Shown here piece by piece: positions 51,976-59,422 of a DNA stretch of 64,000 nucleotides. The position numbers and the translations under genes were made by a program. The notes under the pieces are model-generated. The model was not told the origin of the DNA, searched no databases, and was given only the letters and a program-made list of their open reading frames with translations. The DNA comes from Streptomyces mobaraensis NBRC 13819 = DSM 40847 (lineage in GTDB: Bacteria > Actinomycetota > Actinomycetes > Streptomycetales > Streptomycetaceae): the NCBI RefSeq assembly GCF_017916255.1, contig NZ_CP072827.1, positions 6,721,501 through 6,785,500 of the forward strand, given 5' to 3'. Each line of letters opens with the position of its first letter. Within the stretch, counting starts at the first letter, position 1.

Positions 51976-52326
51976 GTGATTACGCTTGAGTACATCGCTG
52001 CTGAGACGCAGGTCAGTGGAGGTTTCTCCTGGGCCAGGAACCAGAGCAACCCGCACTTCGGGTACATGGTGGCCACGCCCGGACATGAACAGGTGATACG
52101 GGGCTGGGACGGGAGTACTGGGCAGATCGCATCCTTCGTGGCCGAGCACATCTTGAGGGTGGCGGCCAGCGACAGCCTGTGGTTCGGGTCCTGGATGGAG
52201 AACGGGGATCTGTACCTAGACCTCTCGGAGAACATCATCGACCGGGAGAGGGCTCTCCAGGCTGGCCGGGAACGCGGGGAGATCTCCATCTGGGACTGCG
52301 AAGCCGGAGAGGTTGTGTACCTCTGA
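51976..52326 (+). CDS. Early protein of unknown function
   Basis: 116 aa from a GTG. Contains SWARNQSNPHFGYMVATPGHEQ and DLYLDLSENIIDRERALQAG. Soluble, mixed alpha/beta. Its TGA overlaps the next ATG (TGATG), so the two are translationally coupled. Confidence 0.7.
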   Translation: MITLEYIAAETQVSGGFSWARNQSNPHFGYMVATPGHEQVIRGWDGSTGQIASFVAEHILRVAASDSLWFGSWMENGDLYLDLSENIIDRERALQAGRERGEISIWDCEAGEVVYL

Positions 52327-52577
52327 TGGGGAACGAGCTGAGCACCGTTGCGGGGATGTACAAAGGCTTGCTTCACGGGGTGGACCGCCACGGATACGCC
52401 GACGTGGAATTCCCCAACGCCCACAAGGCAACCGCCTTCGCTGCGGGGTTCATCAAGGGGCAGTCGATGATGCGCCAGGAGTGGGCGCCAGGGGTGGACG
52501 GATACAGCGTCAACCTTGATCACCCAGTGGTCTTGACCTTCAATCTCTCGTCCTTCACCAAGTCCCTGACTTCCTGA
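52326..52577 (+). CDS. Early protein of unknown function
   Basis: 83 aa from the ATG at 52326. Contains GLLHGVDRHGYADVEFPNAH. No motif recognised. A short gap with a hairpin (ACACCCGC / GCGGGTGG) follows. Confidence 0.65.
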   Translation: MGNELSTVAGMYKGLLHGVDRHGYADVEFPNAHKATAFAAGFIKGQSMMRQEWAPGVDGYSVNLDHPVVLTFNLSSFTKSLTS

Positions 52578-52664
52578 CGATCTTTGATCGGACACCCGCT
52601 GTGCGGGTGGTCGGTCATGGACTGTCAGTCCAGCTCCACACCTAACAAACGTGAGGAATGAACC

Positions 52665-52934
52665 ATGCCGTTTGCTAACGAAGTTGAGTGCAAGAGCTCC
52701 GTCTTCATCTGCCCAGACCCCGAGTGCGAAGGAGTCATGGAAGCGAACGCGATGGGCTGGCTCACCCTGGAAAAGGGCTCGGACGGCAAGCCGACGCTCT
52801 CGGTTTACGGCTTCTCTGAAGCGGACTACGCGGTCACCTGCTCGGAGTGCGGGAGTGACGGAGACGCGGAGCTTGAACAGGCCGTGGGCCAGATCATCTA
52901 CGGCGATGGCACCACGGGGTGGTTCCGTGGCTGA
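52665..52934 (+). CDS. Early zinc-ribbon-like protein
   Basis: 89 aa, ribosome site GTGAGGAA. Two Cys pairs, CPDPEC (residues 16-21) and CSECG (about 63-67), suggest a small zinc ribbon. Function unknown. Overlaps the next gene by 8 bases. Confidence 0.7.
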   Translation: MPFANEVECKSSVFICPDPECEGVMEANAMGWLTLEKGSDGKPTLSVYGFSEADYAVTCSECGSDGDAELEQAVGQIIYGDGTTGWFRG

Positions 52935-53127
52935 GTACATCGTGACGCTGGTCGAGACAGCCTCGTACGAGGTGCGGGTGACGGCGGAAGACCGCGACGA
53001 GGCGCAAGAGCTGGCACTGGAAGAGTTGTGCAGCGCCGACCAGATCAACGACTACTTCGACGAATCAACGGGGTTCGAAGTGGACGGGGTTAAGAAGATC
53101 AAGACGAGGATTTTGGTGGCGGCCTGA
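52927..53127 (+). CDS. Early protein of unknown function
   Basis: 66 aa from the GTG at 52927. EYIVTLVETASYEVRVTAED followed by RDEAQELALEELC is the beta-hairpin-helix pattern of short DpnD/PcfM-like C-terminal domains; the assignment is weak. Overlaps both neighbours. Confidence 0.6.
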   Translation: MAEYIVTLVETASYEVRVTAEDRDEAQELALEELCSADQINDYFDESTGFEVDGVKKIKTRILVAA

Positions 53128-53507
53128 TGCTTCGGATCATGCACCTGTCGGACGTGAAGGCCGACCCCGGAACTCCCGAATGGAACCACGGGTACAGGAA
53201 GACCCGAGCCAACTTGACTCAATGGCTGGGACGGCCTGAGTCGTCGTACGACATGGTGGCTGACGCTATTCGGTGGGAGTACTGGGGTGCTCACGACGGT
53301 CGTGAGCGTGCAACGATCGCCAACACGGCCAACGCTCTCTGTCGACTCTTCAGCTCGGCGGACCCGAAGTTCGGGGACTGGGAAGCTGTCCGTTTCATGT
53401 GCCGGGCCTACGACGAATCTCGCTGCTCCCATGAGGGACGCCACGTTTGTGTCGAGCAGCTGGAAGCAGAGAAGCGAGAAACGGCGGAGCTGAGTCATGC
53501 GGCTTAA
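53127..53507 (+). CDS. Early protein of unknown function
   Basis: 126 aa, start overlapping the previous stop (TGATG). Contains DMVADAIRWEYWGAHDGRER and CRAYDESRCSHEGRHVCVEQ with several Cys and His residues, possibly metal-binding. No family recognised. Confidence 0.65.
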   Translation: MLRIMHLSDVKADPGTPEWNHGYRKTRANLTQWLGRPESSYDMVADAIRWEYWGAHDGRERATIANTANALCRLFSSADPKFGDWEAVRFMCRAYDESRCSHEGRHVCVEQLEAEKRETAELSHAA

Positions 53508-53805
53508 CGAATGGTCGGGGACCGTCCTGTGTAGCGGTTGCAAGATGGACTTGCACGCCTACCCGGAGGACTACGAGGCCGACATCACATCGGATGTGTA
53601 CTGCGGGCACTGCGAGAACGAGCACCACGAGTGTGAGGTGCCGGAACCGGTGGCCGCACTCCTCCGGGAAGCTCTGAAGCTGCACCGGGCGCGGATGAAC
53701 GACGAGTACGACGATCTCAACGACCATGACGATGCGTGTGTGGAGCTGGTCTCCCAGCTAGCCGAGTACGTCTTGGAGCGGCGCGAGGCGACCGCCCACA
53801 ACTAG
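53497..53805 (+). CDS. Early zinc-ribbon-like protein
   Basis: 102 aa. LCSGCKMDLHAYPED, YCGHCENEHHECEVPEP: two CxxC pairs near the N-terminus, then an acidic helical tail. Overlaps the previous gene by 11 bases. A GGGACC/GGTCCC palindrome follows the stop. Confidence 0.68.
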   Translation: MRLNEWSGTVLCSGCKMDLHAYPEDYEADITSDVYCGHCENEHHECEVPEPVAALLREALKLHRARMNDEYDDLNDHDDACVELVSQLAEYVLERREATAHN

Positions 53806-53879
53806 GGACCAAGGTCCCCGCCGGCCTGGGGTGGAGTGCATCCACCGCGGGGCCACCAACGACGCAACGGAGTATGACT

Positions 53880-54365
53880 GTGGGACGCATGAAAGACATC
53901 GTGATCTTCGCTGATGAGCATGGCTACGACGAGGATGACGTTAAGGACTTCGCTTACGAGTGGGTACCTGTAGTCGAGACCGACCGGCCACTGTGGGCTG
54001 TGCTCAACTCGTACCGGGTTATGGATGAGCGTGATATCCACGACGGCGACACTGAAGCCTTCATGGACTACCTCCCCTTGTGTCAGTGGGATGTTGAGGA
54101 GGCCGGGACCACTTTCAAGGACAGGTACCACGGGCAGTGGGAGTCCCTGGAGGAGTACGCCCGACAGTCGCTCGATGACACTGGATTCATGGCACTGAGG
54201 ACTGAGCGGACAAGTGCGTTCAGGGAAGACGTGTGGCTCTCCTATCGGGACGTGCTCAGGTTCTGCCGAGAGAACAAACTCCAGAAGCCGCCGATAGACG
54301 TAGCAGCTTGGGAGAGGCACTACAGCATCAGCCGCAATGGGCACGTCTTCCAGGCGGCAGCGTGA
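53880..54365 (+). CDS. ArdA-like antirestriction protein (tentative)
   Basis: 161 aa from the GTG at 53880 (ACGGAG 7 bases upstream; ATGs at 53874 and 53889 are alternatives). Very acidic, as DNA mimics are. HGQWESLEEYARQSLDDTGF and VAAWERHYSISRNGHVF resemble the conserved blocks of ArdA, which blocks type I restriction enzymes by imitating bent DNA, and the length is right. An early-expressed antirestriction protein would make sense. The resemblance is by eye only. Confidence 0.5.
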   Translation: MGRMKDIVIFADEHGYDEDDVKDFAYEWVPVVETDRPLWAVLNSYRVMDERDIHDGDTEAFMDYLPLCQWDVEEAGTTFKDRYHGQWESLEEYARQSLDDTGFMALRTERTSAFREDVWLSYRDVLRFCRENKLQKPPIDVAAWERHYSISRNGHVFQAAA

Positions 54366-54622
54366 CGGACTACGTCTTCGTGTTCATCGCCAGCAAGAAC
54401 ACCGCACCGCCGAGGACGCGAGTCCTGTGGCGGGTGACCCGCGACGAGGCCAAACTGATCTGCTCCGACCCTCGGACGGCGGCCAGGCTGCACATGCTGT
54501 GTTGGACGGCCAGGCCGGGGATCTGGCGGGAGGACTGGGAGTGGGTGAAGGACAACGGCAGGTACGACGATGTCCTGAGTGACCTTGGCGTTGAGCCCGC
54601 GAATGAAATGAGCTTGGCGTGA
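54362..54622 (+). CDS. Early protein of unknown function
   Basis: 86 aa from a GTG that overlaps the previous TGA. DYVFVFIASKNTAPPRTRVL, WRVTRDEAKLICSDPRTAAR. Basic, soluble, no motif recognised. Confidence 0.65.
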   Translation: MTDYVFVFIASKNTAPPRTRVLWRVTRDEAKLICSDPRTAARLHMLCWTARPGIWREDWEWVKDNGRYDDVLSDLGVEPANEMSLA

Positions 54623-54996
54623 AGAAGAGCAACGCAACTCAGGAAGCGTATAGGAAGCACGAGACGACTTTGAATCAGCTGTGGATACGCAAGGCCAATC
54701 TGCCTGACTGGAAAGAGCAATTGGCGGCTATGAGTCAGCCAGCCGAGCACGTGATTGAGGAGGGTGAGGGAGAAGATGAGGGCCGCAGCCGAGAATTCTG
54801 GGTGCGGACCGTGGCTGACGGACACCGTTACACCCTCTCCTTTGAGGCTTCTCCCCGAGGTGTCGAGGTGCTGTGGTACGTGGACTCCCCTGAAGAATTC
54901 GACGGGTTCGAGGCATCCTTTTCGATGGAGATCACACGCCAGGACGCCCGTCACCTGTTGGCAGTCGTTGAGCGGGAGATCGGGCTCGGCCAGTGA
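54619..54996 (+). CDS. Early protein of unknown function
   Basis: 125 aa from a GTG, overlapping both neighbours by 4 bases. An N-terminal helix is followed by an acidic loop (EEGEGEDEGRSREF) and a beta-rich C-terminal half (YTLSFEASPRGVEVLWYVDS). Confidence 0.65.
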   Translation: MKKSNATQEAYRKHETTLNQLWIRKANLPDWKEQLAAMSQPAEHVIEEGEGEDEGRSREFWVRTVADGHRYTLSFEASPRGVEVLWYVDSPEEFDGFEASFSMEITRQDARHLLAVVEREIGLGQ

Positions 54997-55193
54997 GCGC
55001 GGAACGGATCGCTGAGTTCAACCGGATCTGTGACGAGCAGCGGGAACACCTCAACCGGTGCACCGAGTGCGATGTGGCGGTCGGACGCCTCTGCAAGGTG
55101 GTGCACGGTCAGATCGGTGATCTCGCCAAGCTGATCAGGTCCTTCACGGATGAGGAGTACCGCGAGGTGTTTGGGAAGGACCGGCGTCAGTGA
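54993..55193 (+). CDS. Early protein of unknown function
   Basis: 66 aa, GTG start. Helical, with CDEQREHLNRCTECDVAVGR suggesting a Cys-based metal site. Confidence 0.6.
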   Translation: MSAERIAEFNRICDEQREHLNRCTECDVAVGRLCKVVHGQIGDLAKLIRSFTDEEYREVFGKDRRQ

Positions 55194-55438
55194 AGGGTCG
55201 GCCGCCGAACCCTCGGCGCATCCGGCACGGGGTGCGCGTCAAGTACAAGAGCTACAGGTGGACCTTCGACGGAGTGGTCATCGGAGCTGTCTACTCGGAC
55301 AACCCGATGAAAAAGGATCACATCACGGCCGTGGTGATCCAGCCGGAGCGATACGGCCTGAAGCGCCATACGTTCGAGGAAGAATGCAAGGACATGGAGA
55401 TCGTTCCCATCGAGCGCGTACGGATACGGAGGGACTGA
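55190..55438 (+). CDS. Early protein of unknown function
   Basis: 82 aa, GTG start, very basic N-terminus (KGRPPNPRRIRHGVRVKYKS). Small beta-barrel-like composition; possible nucleic acid binding. Coupled to the gene before it. Confidence 0.6.
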   Translation: MKGRPPNPRRIRHGVRVKYKSYRWTFDGVVIGAVYSDNPMKKDHITAVVIQPERYGLKRHTFEEECKDMEIVPIERVRIRRD

Positions 55439-55439
55439 G

Positions 55440-55634
55440 GTGTTCACCTTCAAGCGGGAAGTGGAGTGCCGGGGTTTCTACGTGATGAAGCAGGGCTGGC
55501 GATGGCCCCGGCACTCGGTGGCGTGGTGCCCACCGGGGCCCGCTGGCCTGGCTGAGGCCCAGAGGATCGCAGGAGCCATCAACGCCAGGGGCGATGTGGT
55601 GGCGTACATCGAAGCGGATGTGAGGCAGTCATGA
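55440..55634 (+). CDS. Early protein of unknown function
   Basis: 64 aa from a GTG. FKREVECRGFYVMKQGWRWP, then GLAEAQRIAGAINARGDVVA. No family recognised. Confidence 0.6.
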   Translation: MFTFKREVECRGFYVMKQGWRWPRHSVAWCPPGPAGLAEAQRIAGAINARGDVVAYIEADVRQS

Positions 55635-55885
55635 GCAGGTACAGCGGGTTCGCCGCTTGGGTTCGAGAGATGGCGATTGAGGTCGGGTACGCACTCGATG
55701 TTCCGAGGTCTGGAGCGGTGAATGATCTCGGCGAAGCTGTGGGAACCGCCTGCTACAACGTGTCCCGTGTCCTATCAGGCCGTCGTGTCCCTACCTACAG
55801 CTCCTGGCCGGCATGGGCAGACGCTCTCGGTGTCACCGAGGAGTTGTTCCGGAAGAAGGCGAAGGATGCGATCTGTGGGCGGTGA
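55631..55885 (+). CDS. Small HTH protein, Cro-like candidate
   Basis: 84 aa; the ATG overlaps the previous stop (ATGA). VGTACYNVSRVLSGRRVPTY, then SSWPAWADALGVTEELFRKK is an XRE-type helix-turn-helix arrangement with the recognition helix around SRVLSGRR. It could regulate early genes. It is distinct from the L5-type repressor 2 kb downstream. Confidence 0.6.
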   Translation: MSRYSGFAAWVREMAIEVGYALDVPRSGAVNDLGEAVGTACYNVSRVLSGRRVPTYSSWPAWADALGVTEELFRKKAKDAICGR

Positions 55886-56201
55886 CGCTGACACGCAGCG
55901 ATGTCGGAAGTGCCAGCGTGAGATCGCGTCCGGCTTCGAGGAGCACAGCTTCGATTGCGTGCCCTGGTTCACCCAGGCCCTGAGCTTCGAGGGCCTGGTG
56001 CCCGGAGACGTGGTCAACGTGGCGGTGACGGAGAAGAGCCCGTGGTTCAGGGCCACGGTGCGAACCACCCACCCCGCTGGCGCCCTGGTGGACGTCGAAG
56101 GCTCGGTGATCACACAAGGAGATCCTGAGCTGGTCGTTGCGGACTGGACCCAGTACGTGACCCAGAAGAGCCGAACAGGAGAGGACGTTTGGTACCGATG
56201 A
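55875..56201 (+). CDS. Early protein with N-terminal Cys knuckle, unknown function
   Basis: 108 aa from the GTG at 55875. CRKCQREIASGFEEHSFDC may bind zinc; a beta-barrel-like part follows (LVPGDVVNVAVTEKSPWFRA). Overlaps both neighbours. Confidence 0.62.
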   Translation: MGGDADTQRCRKCQREIASGFEEHSFDCVPWFTQALSFEGLVPGDVVNVAVTEKSPWFRATVRTTHPAGALVDVEGSVITQGDPELVVADWTQYVTQKSRTGEDVWYR

Positions 56202-56455
56202 CAGAACAGCAGAACACGGTGAATGTCGCAGAGTTGCAGGTCGGGACCCACATACGGGTCGTAGGCCGGGATACCCGCGGTTGGACGGTCGTACGTGAGG
56301 GCTACCTCGTGGCTGAGCCGAAGCACACGACTGCGCAGTGGGACCTCAAGCGCCGGAGAGTGGTCCGGCTGCATGTGGACAAGGAGCCGGACGCCTTGCC
56401 GAGCCGCCAGAACTGGACGACGGTCCTTCCCGATGCCACTGCGGTGGTGGACTGA
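56198..56455 (+). CDS. Early protein of unknown function
   Basis: 85 aa, ATG overlapping the preceding TGA, with AGGAGAGG upstream. Small beta-rich domain: LQVGTHIRVVGRDTRGWTVV. Confidence 0.65.
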   Translation: MTEQQNTVNVAELQVGTHIRVVGRDTRGWTVVREGYLVAEPKHTTAQWDLKRRRVVRLHVDKEPDALPSRQNWTTVLPDATAVVD

Positions 56456-56457
56456 GC

Positions 56458-56679
56458 GTGGGCAAGGGGACGACTAAGGGGTCGGTGACGCACACCCGGA
56501 CCCTCGACGACGGGCGCGTGGGCTGCTACCTCCCATGGTGCGGTAAGCCGGCCACGCGATGGATCGACATGGAGCGCTGGGGGATCAAGCGTTGGCTGAC
56601 CACGTCGTATTGCGACGACCACGGCGAATGGGAGCTGGACAGCTCGGATTCAACCATGAGGGAGCGCAAGATCCAGTGA
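56458..56679 (+). CDS. Early protein of unknown function with Cys/His pairs
   Basis: 73 aa from a GTG. GCYLPWCGKPATRWIDMERW and SYCDDHGEWE hold Cys and His residues spaced like a small zinc finger. Confidence 0.62.
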   Translation: MGKGTTKGSVTHTRTLDDGRVGCYLPWCGKPATRWIDMERWGIKRWLTTSYCDDHGEWELDSSDSTMRERKIQ

Positions 56680-56885
56680 TAGTTGAGTACGCCGTCGTGA
56701 TCATCGCTCAGGCTGAGGACCGGCCGACTCGCGTCACGGTCGAGGGCGAGGAGGTGACGCTCCTGCTGGATGCGGTCCTCCACCGGGCCAAGCAGCTCAA
56801 CGCCCAGGGCGACTACTACGGCGCCGAGCCGTACGTGGACCTGCACACTGACCTGATCAAGCAGATCTACGGAGTCAGCTTCTAA
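56676..56885 (+). CDS. Early protein of unknown function
   Basis: 69 aa from the GTG at 56676, overlapping the previous stop. Alternating hydrophobic strand (VEYAVVIIAQAE), then a helix. Last gene of the first early block; a strong terminator follows. Confidence 0.62.
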   Translation: MIVEYAVVIIAQAEDRPTRVTVEGEEVTLLLDAVLHRAKQLNAQGDYYGAEPYVDLHTDLIKQIYGVSF

Positions 56886-56893
56886 GGACGACC

Positions 56894-56921
56894 GCGGGGG
56901 GTGGCACACGTCACCCCCCGC
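56894..56921 (+). terminator. Terminator ending the first early gene block
   Basis: GCGGGGGGTG and TCACCCCCCGC form a stem of about 10 bases directly after the stop at 56,885. There is only a short C/T tail, so termination may be partial. Confidence 0.7.
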
Positions 56922-56928
56922 TCATCTA

Positions 56929-56958
56929 TTTGACATCCACACGCCTTATCCATAGCGT
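56929..56958 (+). promoter_or_regulatory. Promoter overlapping a stoperator-like site
   Basis: TTTGACATCCAC at 56,929-56,940; -35 TTGACA, 17-base spacer, -10 TAGCGT (56,953-56,958). The GTG start lies 5 bases after the -10 box, predicting a leaderless or near-leaderless mRNA. Confidence 0.65.
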
Positions 56959-56963
56959 AAGAA

Positions 56964-57266
56964 GTGAGCGGGGCAGTGAGAGTAGCGATCCTCGTTGATC
57001 AGCAGAGCCACCTCCGAGATGAGGACTGGCGCTGTCGAGTTCGAGTTCATGACTGGCGTTGTCGAGATGTGTTGAGGGAAGCTGTTGAATTCCGGGACAC
57101 GCCTTGGGTTATCGACGTCGAAGATCGGGAGGAGGCTAACCGTGTTATCTGGGGCGAGCTCGTGAGCGACCGTGTGGGACCTGGGACCGTCACTCATGCC
57201 GAGTTGGTTCAGGAGTACGTGGATCACGACACGACGTATCTACCTTGCGTGAATCTGAGGGAGTAA
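56964..57266 (+). CDS. Protein of unknown function before the repressor
   Basis: 100 aa from a GTG. VRVAILVDQQSHLRDEDWRC, then many Arg and Asp residues. No family recognised. Expressed from its own repressor-overlapped promoter. Confidence 0.65.
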   Translation: MSGAVRVAILVDQQSHLRDEDWRCRVRVHDWRCRDVLREAVEFRDTPWVIDVEDREEANRVIWGELVSDRVGPGTVTHAELVQEYVDHDTTYLPCVNLRE

Positions 57267-57269
57267 CAG

Positions 57270-57497
57270 TTGACCTTTGCGTTTCCAGCGATGGAGGCCG
57301 TTCCGGTAACTGTCCTGACAGCAGCGGCTTTCCGCGGGCACGAAGTGGAGGGCGAGACCATCGTTGCAGCGCTGATCGCGACCTGGATGCTCGGAACTGC
57401 GTGCTTTGCTGTGTCCCACATAGCTGGACTTGTGCTCACGTTGGGTGCGATCGGAACAGCCTGCTGGACGAAGGTAAGACCCTCCAGCGGTGACTAG
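57270..57497 (+). CDS. Small membrane protein
   Basis: 75 aa from a TTG (GAGGGAG upstream). Two hydrophobic segments (TIVAALIATWMLGTACFAV, GLVLTLGAIGTACW). Phage membrane proteins beside the repressor sometimes act in exclusion of other phages; that is inference here. Confidence 0.6.
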   Translation: MTFAFPAMEAVPVTVLTAAAFRGHEVEGETIVAALIATWMLGTACFAVSHIAGLVLTLGAIGTACWTKVRPSSGD

Positions 57498-57511
57498 CCG
57501 TGATGCCTTCA

Positions 57512-57541
57512 CTTGACAACCACACGCGTGAAAATTACGAT
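57512..57541 (+). promoter_or_regulatory. Repressor gene promoter with stoperator-like site
   Basis: CTTGACAACCAC at 57,512-57,523 (one change from consensus); TTGACA, exactly 17 bases, TACGAT (57,536-57,541). The repressor ATG follows 7 bases later, so transcription should begin at or next to the start codon. The weaker site would allow autoregulation. Confidence 0.7.
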
Positions 57542-57548
57542 CAAGGAC

Positions 57549-58100
57549 ATGGCAGAGAGCAATGAGGCGCGAGAAGAAACTCTCGCGCGACTCAAACGGG
57601 AGGGTCCGAGCCCGGAGAGCATCAAGTACCTCCGGAGCATGAAGGACCCGCTGACCGTGGCGCAGATCGCTGAGCTTTTCGGTATCACTCGCCAAGGCGT
57701 CTACCACCACATCGGCGGCAAGACTGAACAGCTTGCCCAGAAGGATCGCACCAACATCAAGGAGTTGCGTCCCTTCACGGTCCCCTCTCATCAGCAGGCG
57801 TGCACGCTGTGGAACAACATCACGGCGACGATCAAGTACGCGCTCGACCCGACGAGCCTGAGTGACACCCGGCTGCGGGTGATGAAGAACTGGTGGCGGA
57901 CGCTGGACAAGAACCTCGTGATCGTCGCGGACAAGGACGAGGCCGGCAACTACCTCGCGAAGTGCGGTGGGTGGCGCCTGGAGGACCGGGTCCCGAGCGA
58001 CGGGGACATGATCGTCCGCCCCCACACGGAGCCGACGGAGCAGCAGCGCCGCGTGCTGAGCTGGAAGATCATCGAAGAAGCTTTGAAGAAGGACGCTTAA
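57549..58100 (+). CDS. Immunity repressor, mycobacteriophage L5 gp71-like
   Basis: 183 aa from the ATG at 57549. The helix-turn-helix reads LTVAQIAELFGITRQGVYHH (residues 36-55), very close in form to the L5/Bxb1 immunity repressors (EIAELYGVTRQAV). The C-terminal part also keeps their layout: a W-x-x-L segment, KNWWRTLDKNLVIVADKDEA (the L5 SWWKML-D-LVL block), GGWRLEDRVPSDGDMIVR and a final SWKI. L5 repressor binds asymmetric stoperators across the genome to silence transcription. Matching sites occur throughout this prophage. Single gene with own promoter and terminator, as expected for a gene expressed in the lysogen. Confidence 0.85.
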   Translation: MAESNEAREETLARLKREGPSPESIKYLRSMKDPLTVAQIAELFGITRQGVYHHIGGKTEQLAQKDRTNIKELRPFTVPSHQQACTLWNNITATIKYALDPTSLSDTRLRVMKNWWRTLDKNLVIVADKDEAGNYLAKCGGWRLEDRVPSDGDMIVRPHTEPTEQQRRVLSWKIIEEALKKDA

Positions 58101-58116
58101 CCGGCCGGCAGGGAAG

Positions 58117-58143
58117 GTGAGCCCCCAGGGGGCTCACTTTTTT
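58117..58143 (+). terminator. Strong terminator after the repressor gene
   Basis: GTGAGCCCCC and GGGGGCTCAC form a near-perfect stem with a very short loop, followed by TTTTTT. Closes the repressor transcript. Confidence 0.9.
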
Positions 58144-58151
58144 CCTGGCCA

Positions 58152-58165
58152 CTTGACATCCACAC
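58152..58165 (+). promoter_or_regulatory. Consensus stoperator-like site
   Basis: CTTGACATCCACAC in the gap between the repressor terminator and the nuclease gene, just before its ribosome site. No -10 box is apparent at the right spacing, so it looks like a pure operator. Confidence 0.65.
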
Positions 58166-58187
58166 AGATTGACTGGAGGTTGCCCAC

Positions 58188-59000
58188 TTGAGCACGACCA
58201 TCGAGGACCGGGCGGAGGCGTACAGGACGAAGCCGCGGTCCGTGTCGCAGGTCAAGCAGTACGAACAGTGCCCCTATGCGTACTACCTCGCCAGGATCGC
58301 GCGCGAGCCCGAGCTACAGGCGGCCTGGCTCGCTCAAGGTGTGGCCGTTCATGCCGCCGCCGAGGAGTGGGAGAAGAGCGAGAGGACCATGCCACTCACT
58401 GAAGTGCAGGCGGTGTTCGGGCGGGTCTACACGCGCATGGCCAACGAGTCGCTGGCAAAGGAGCCAGCCGAGGAGAACTGGCAGGCCAGTGGACAGTACG
58501 CCGGGTTCACGGACCTTGAGCGCCGTTGGCACCTGGGCAGGGAACAATGCGAGAAATATGTGAACTGGTATGAGAAGAACCCCGCCGAGGCCATCTGGAA
58601 GTCCCCTGACGGCATACCAGCCATCGAGCAGCGCTTTGATATTGAACTCGATGGCGTGAAGGTGATCGGCTTCATGGATCAGGTGATTGATCATCCCAAG
58701 CACGGCCCCCTCGTCCGGGATATCAAGACCGGAGTCGTACCCAAAATGGACGATTCATTCCAGCTTGAGACATATGCCATCGCTTTGGAGCAGACTCACG
58801 ATGTGGAATGCGTAGCCGGTGACTACTGGTCAGGGAAGACTGGACGGCCGAGCCGGGTGAGGAAGCTCGTCGGCCGCGCGGCAGTCGAGGACCGGTTCAA
58901 GCGCATGGACGAAGGGGTGAAGGCCGGAGCCTTCACCCCCACGCCGGCGCCGGAGACCTGCTCCAGGTGTCCAGTGCAAAGGAGCTGCGCCTTCGGCTAA
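58188..59000 (+). CDS. PD-(D/E)XK nuclease, RecB/Cas4-like
   Basis: 270 aa from a TTG with GGAGGT 7 bases upstream. Motifs in order: SVSQVKQYEQCPYAYYLARI (first Cys), GVAVHAAAEE (GxxxH), VIGFMDQVIDHP (catalytic Asp), VRDIKTG (D-x-K), FQLETYAIALEQ (Q-x-x-x-Y) and a C-terminal CSRCPVQRSC. The four Cys suggest a 4Fe-4S cluster as in Cas4 and AddB. A 5'-3' exonuclease role in phage recombination or replication is likely. There is no CRISPR locus nearby. Confidence 0.92.
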   Translation: MSTTIEDRAEAYRTKPRSVSQVKQYEQCPYAYYLARIAREPELQAAWLAQGVAVHAAAEEWEKSERTMPLTEVQAVFGRVYTRMANESLAKEPAEENWQASGQYAGFTDLERRWHLGREQCEKYVNWYEKNPAEAIWKSPDGIPAIEQRFDIELDGVKVIGFMDQVIDHPKHGPLVRDIKTGVVPKMDDSFQLETYAIALEQTHDVECVAGDYWSGKTGRPSRVRKLVGRAAVEDRFKRMDEGVKAGAFTPTPAPETCSRCPVQRSCAFG

Positions 59001-59422
59001 GCAGCGAGGCTGTCTCGGCACTCCGTGAAACGGGAAAGCGAATCACGTTCGGCCGCGGTCAGGCGCCGGACCCGGCCCTGTGTCGAGTCGTAGGCAGCCA
59101 TGAGCGTGCTCGCCTTGAGATAGGTAGCCTGATCGTCCTGGATTTCGCATTCCAGGGAAAAGGAAACCGCTTTCATGCCGGTCACTCTCGCGACGATCGC
59201 AACCGGCTCGGTGCGGTAGACCAGCGGCTGAAGGAATTTCATAGTCTGTTCGGACACAACGAAATTCTGCCGCAACCGTTCTTGCGGGTCGCTGGGGACC
59301 AGATCCGCGAACATGTTCACTCGCGTCTCTTCCAGGTACCGTGCGTAGACCGCGTTGTTGACATGTCCGTTCGCATCCATATCGGACCAGCGAATCGGGC
59401 ATTCGAAGGTAAAGAAGGTCAC
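58997..59422 (-). CDS. Hotdog-fold acyl-CoA thioesterase (4HBT family)
   Basis: 141 aa from a GTG that overlaps the stop of the regulator gene (GTGA). ECPIRWSDMDANGHVNNAVY then ARYLEETR is the classical YbgC/FadM signature, with the active-site Asp in DMDANGHVNN. It hydrolyses acyl-CoA or acyl-ACP thioesters. Such a gene has no evident role in virion production. It forms a two-gene leftward unit with an MmyB-type regulator inside the otherwise rightward early region, so it looks like acquired cargo. The 3' end abuts the nuclease gene (4-base overlap of the two ends). Confidence 0.9.
   Translation of the reverse strand: MTFFTFECPIRWSDMDANGHVNNAVYARYLEETRVNMFADLVPSDPQERLRQNFVVSEQTMKFLQPLVYRTEPVAIVARVTGMKAVSFSLECEIQDDQATYLKASTLMAAYDSTQGRVRRLTAAERDSLSRFTECRDSLAA

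Noticed and set aside
58188..59000. The nuclease as a CRISPR-associated Cas4
   Set aside because: It has the Cas4-like motif set, but the context is phage replication and recombination; no Cas1/Cas2 or array is present, and such RecB-like nucleases are common in actinophages.
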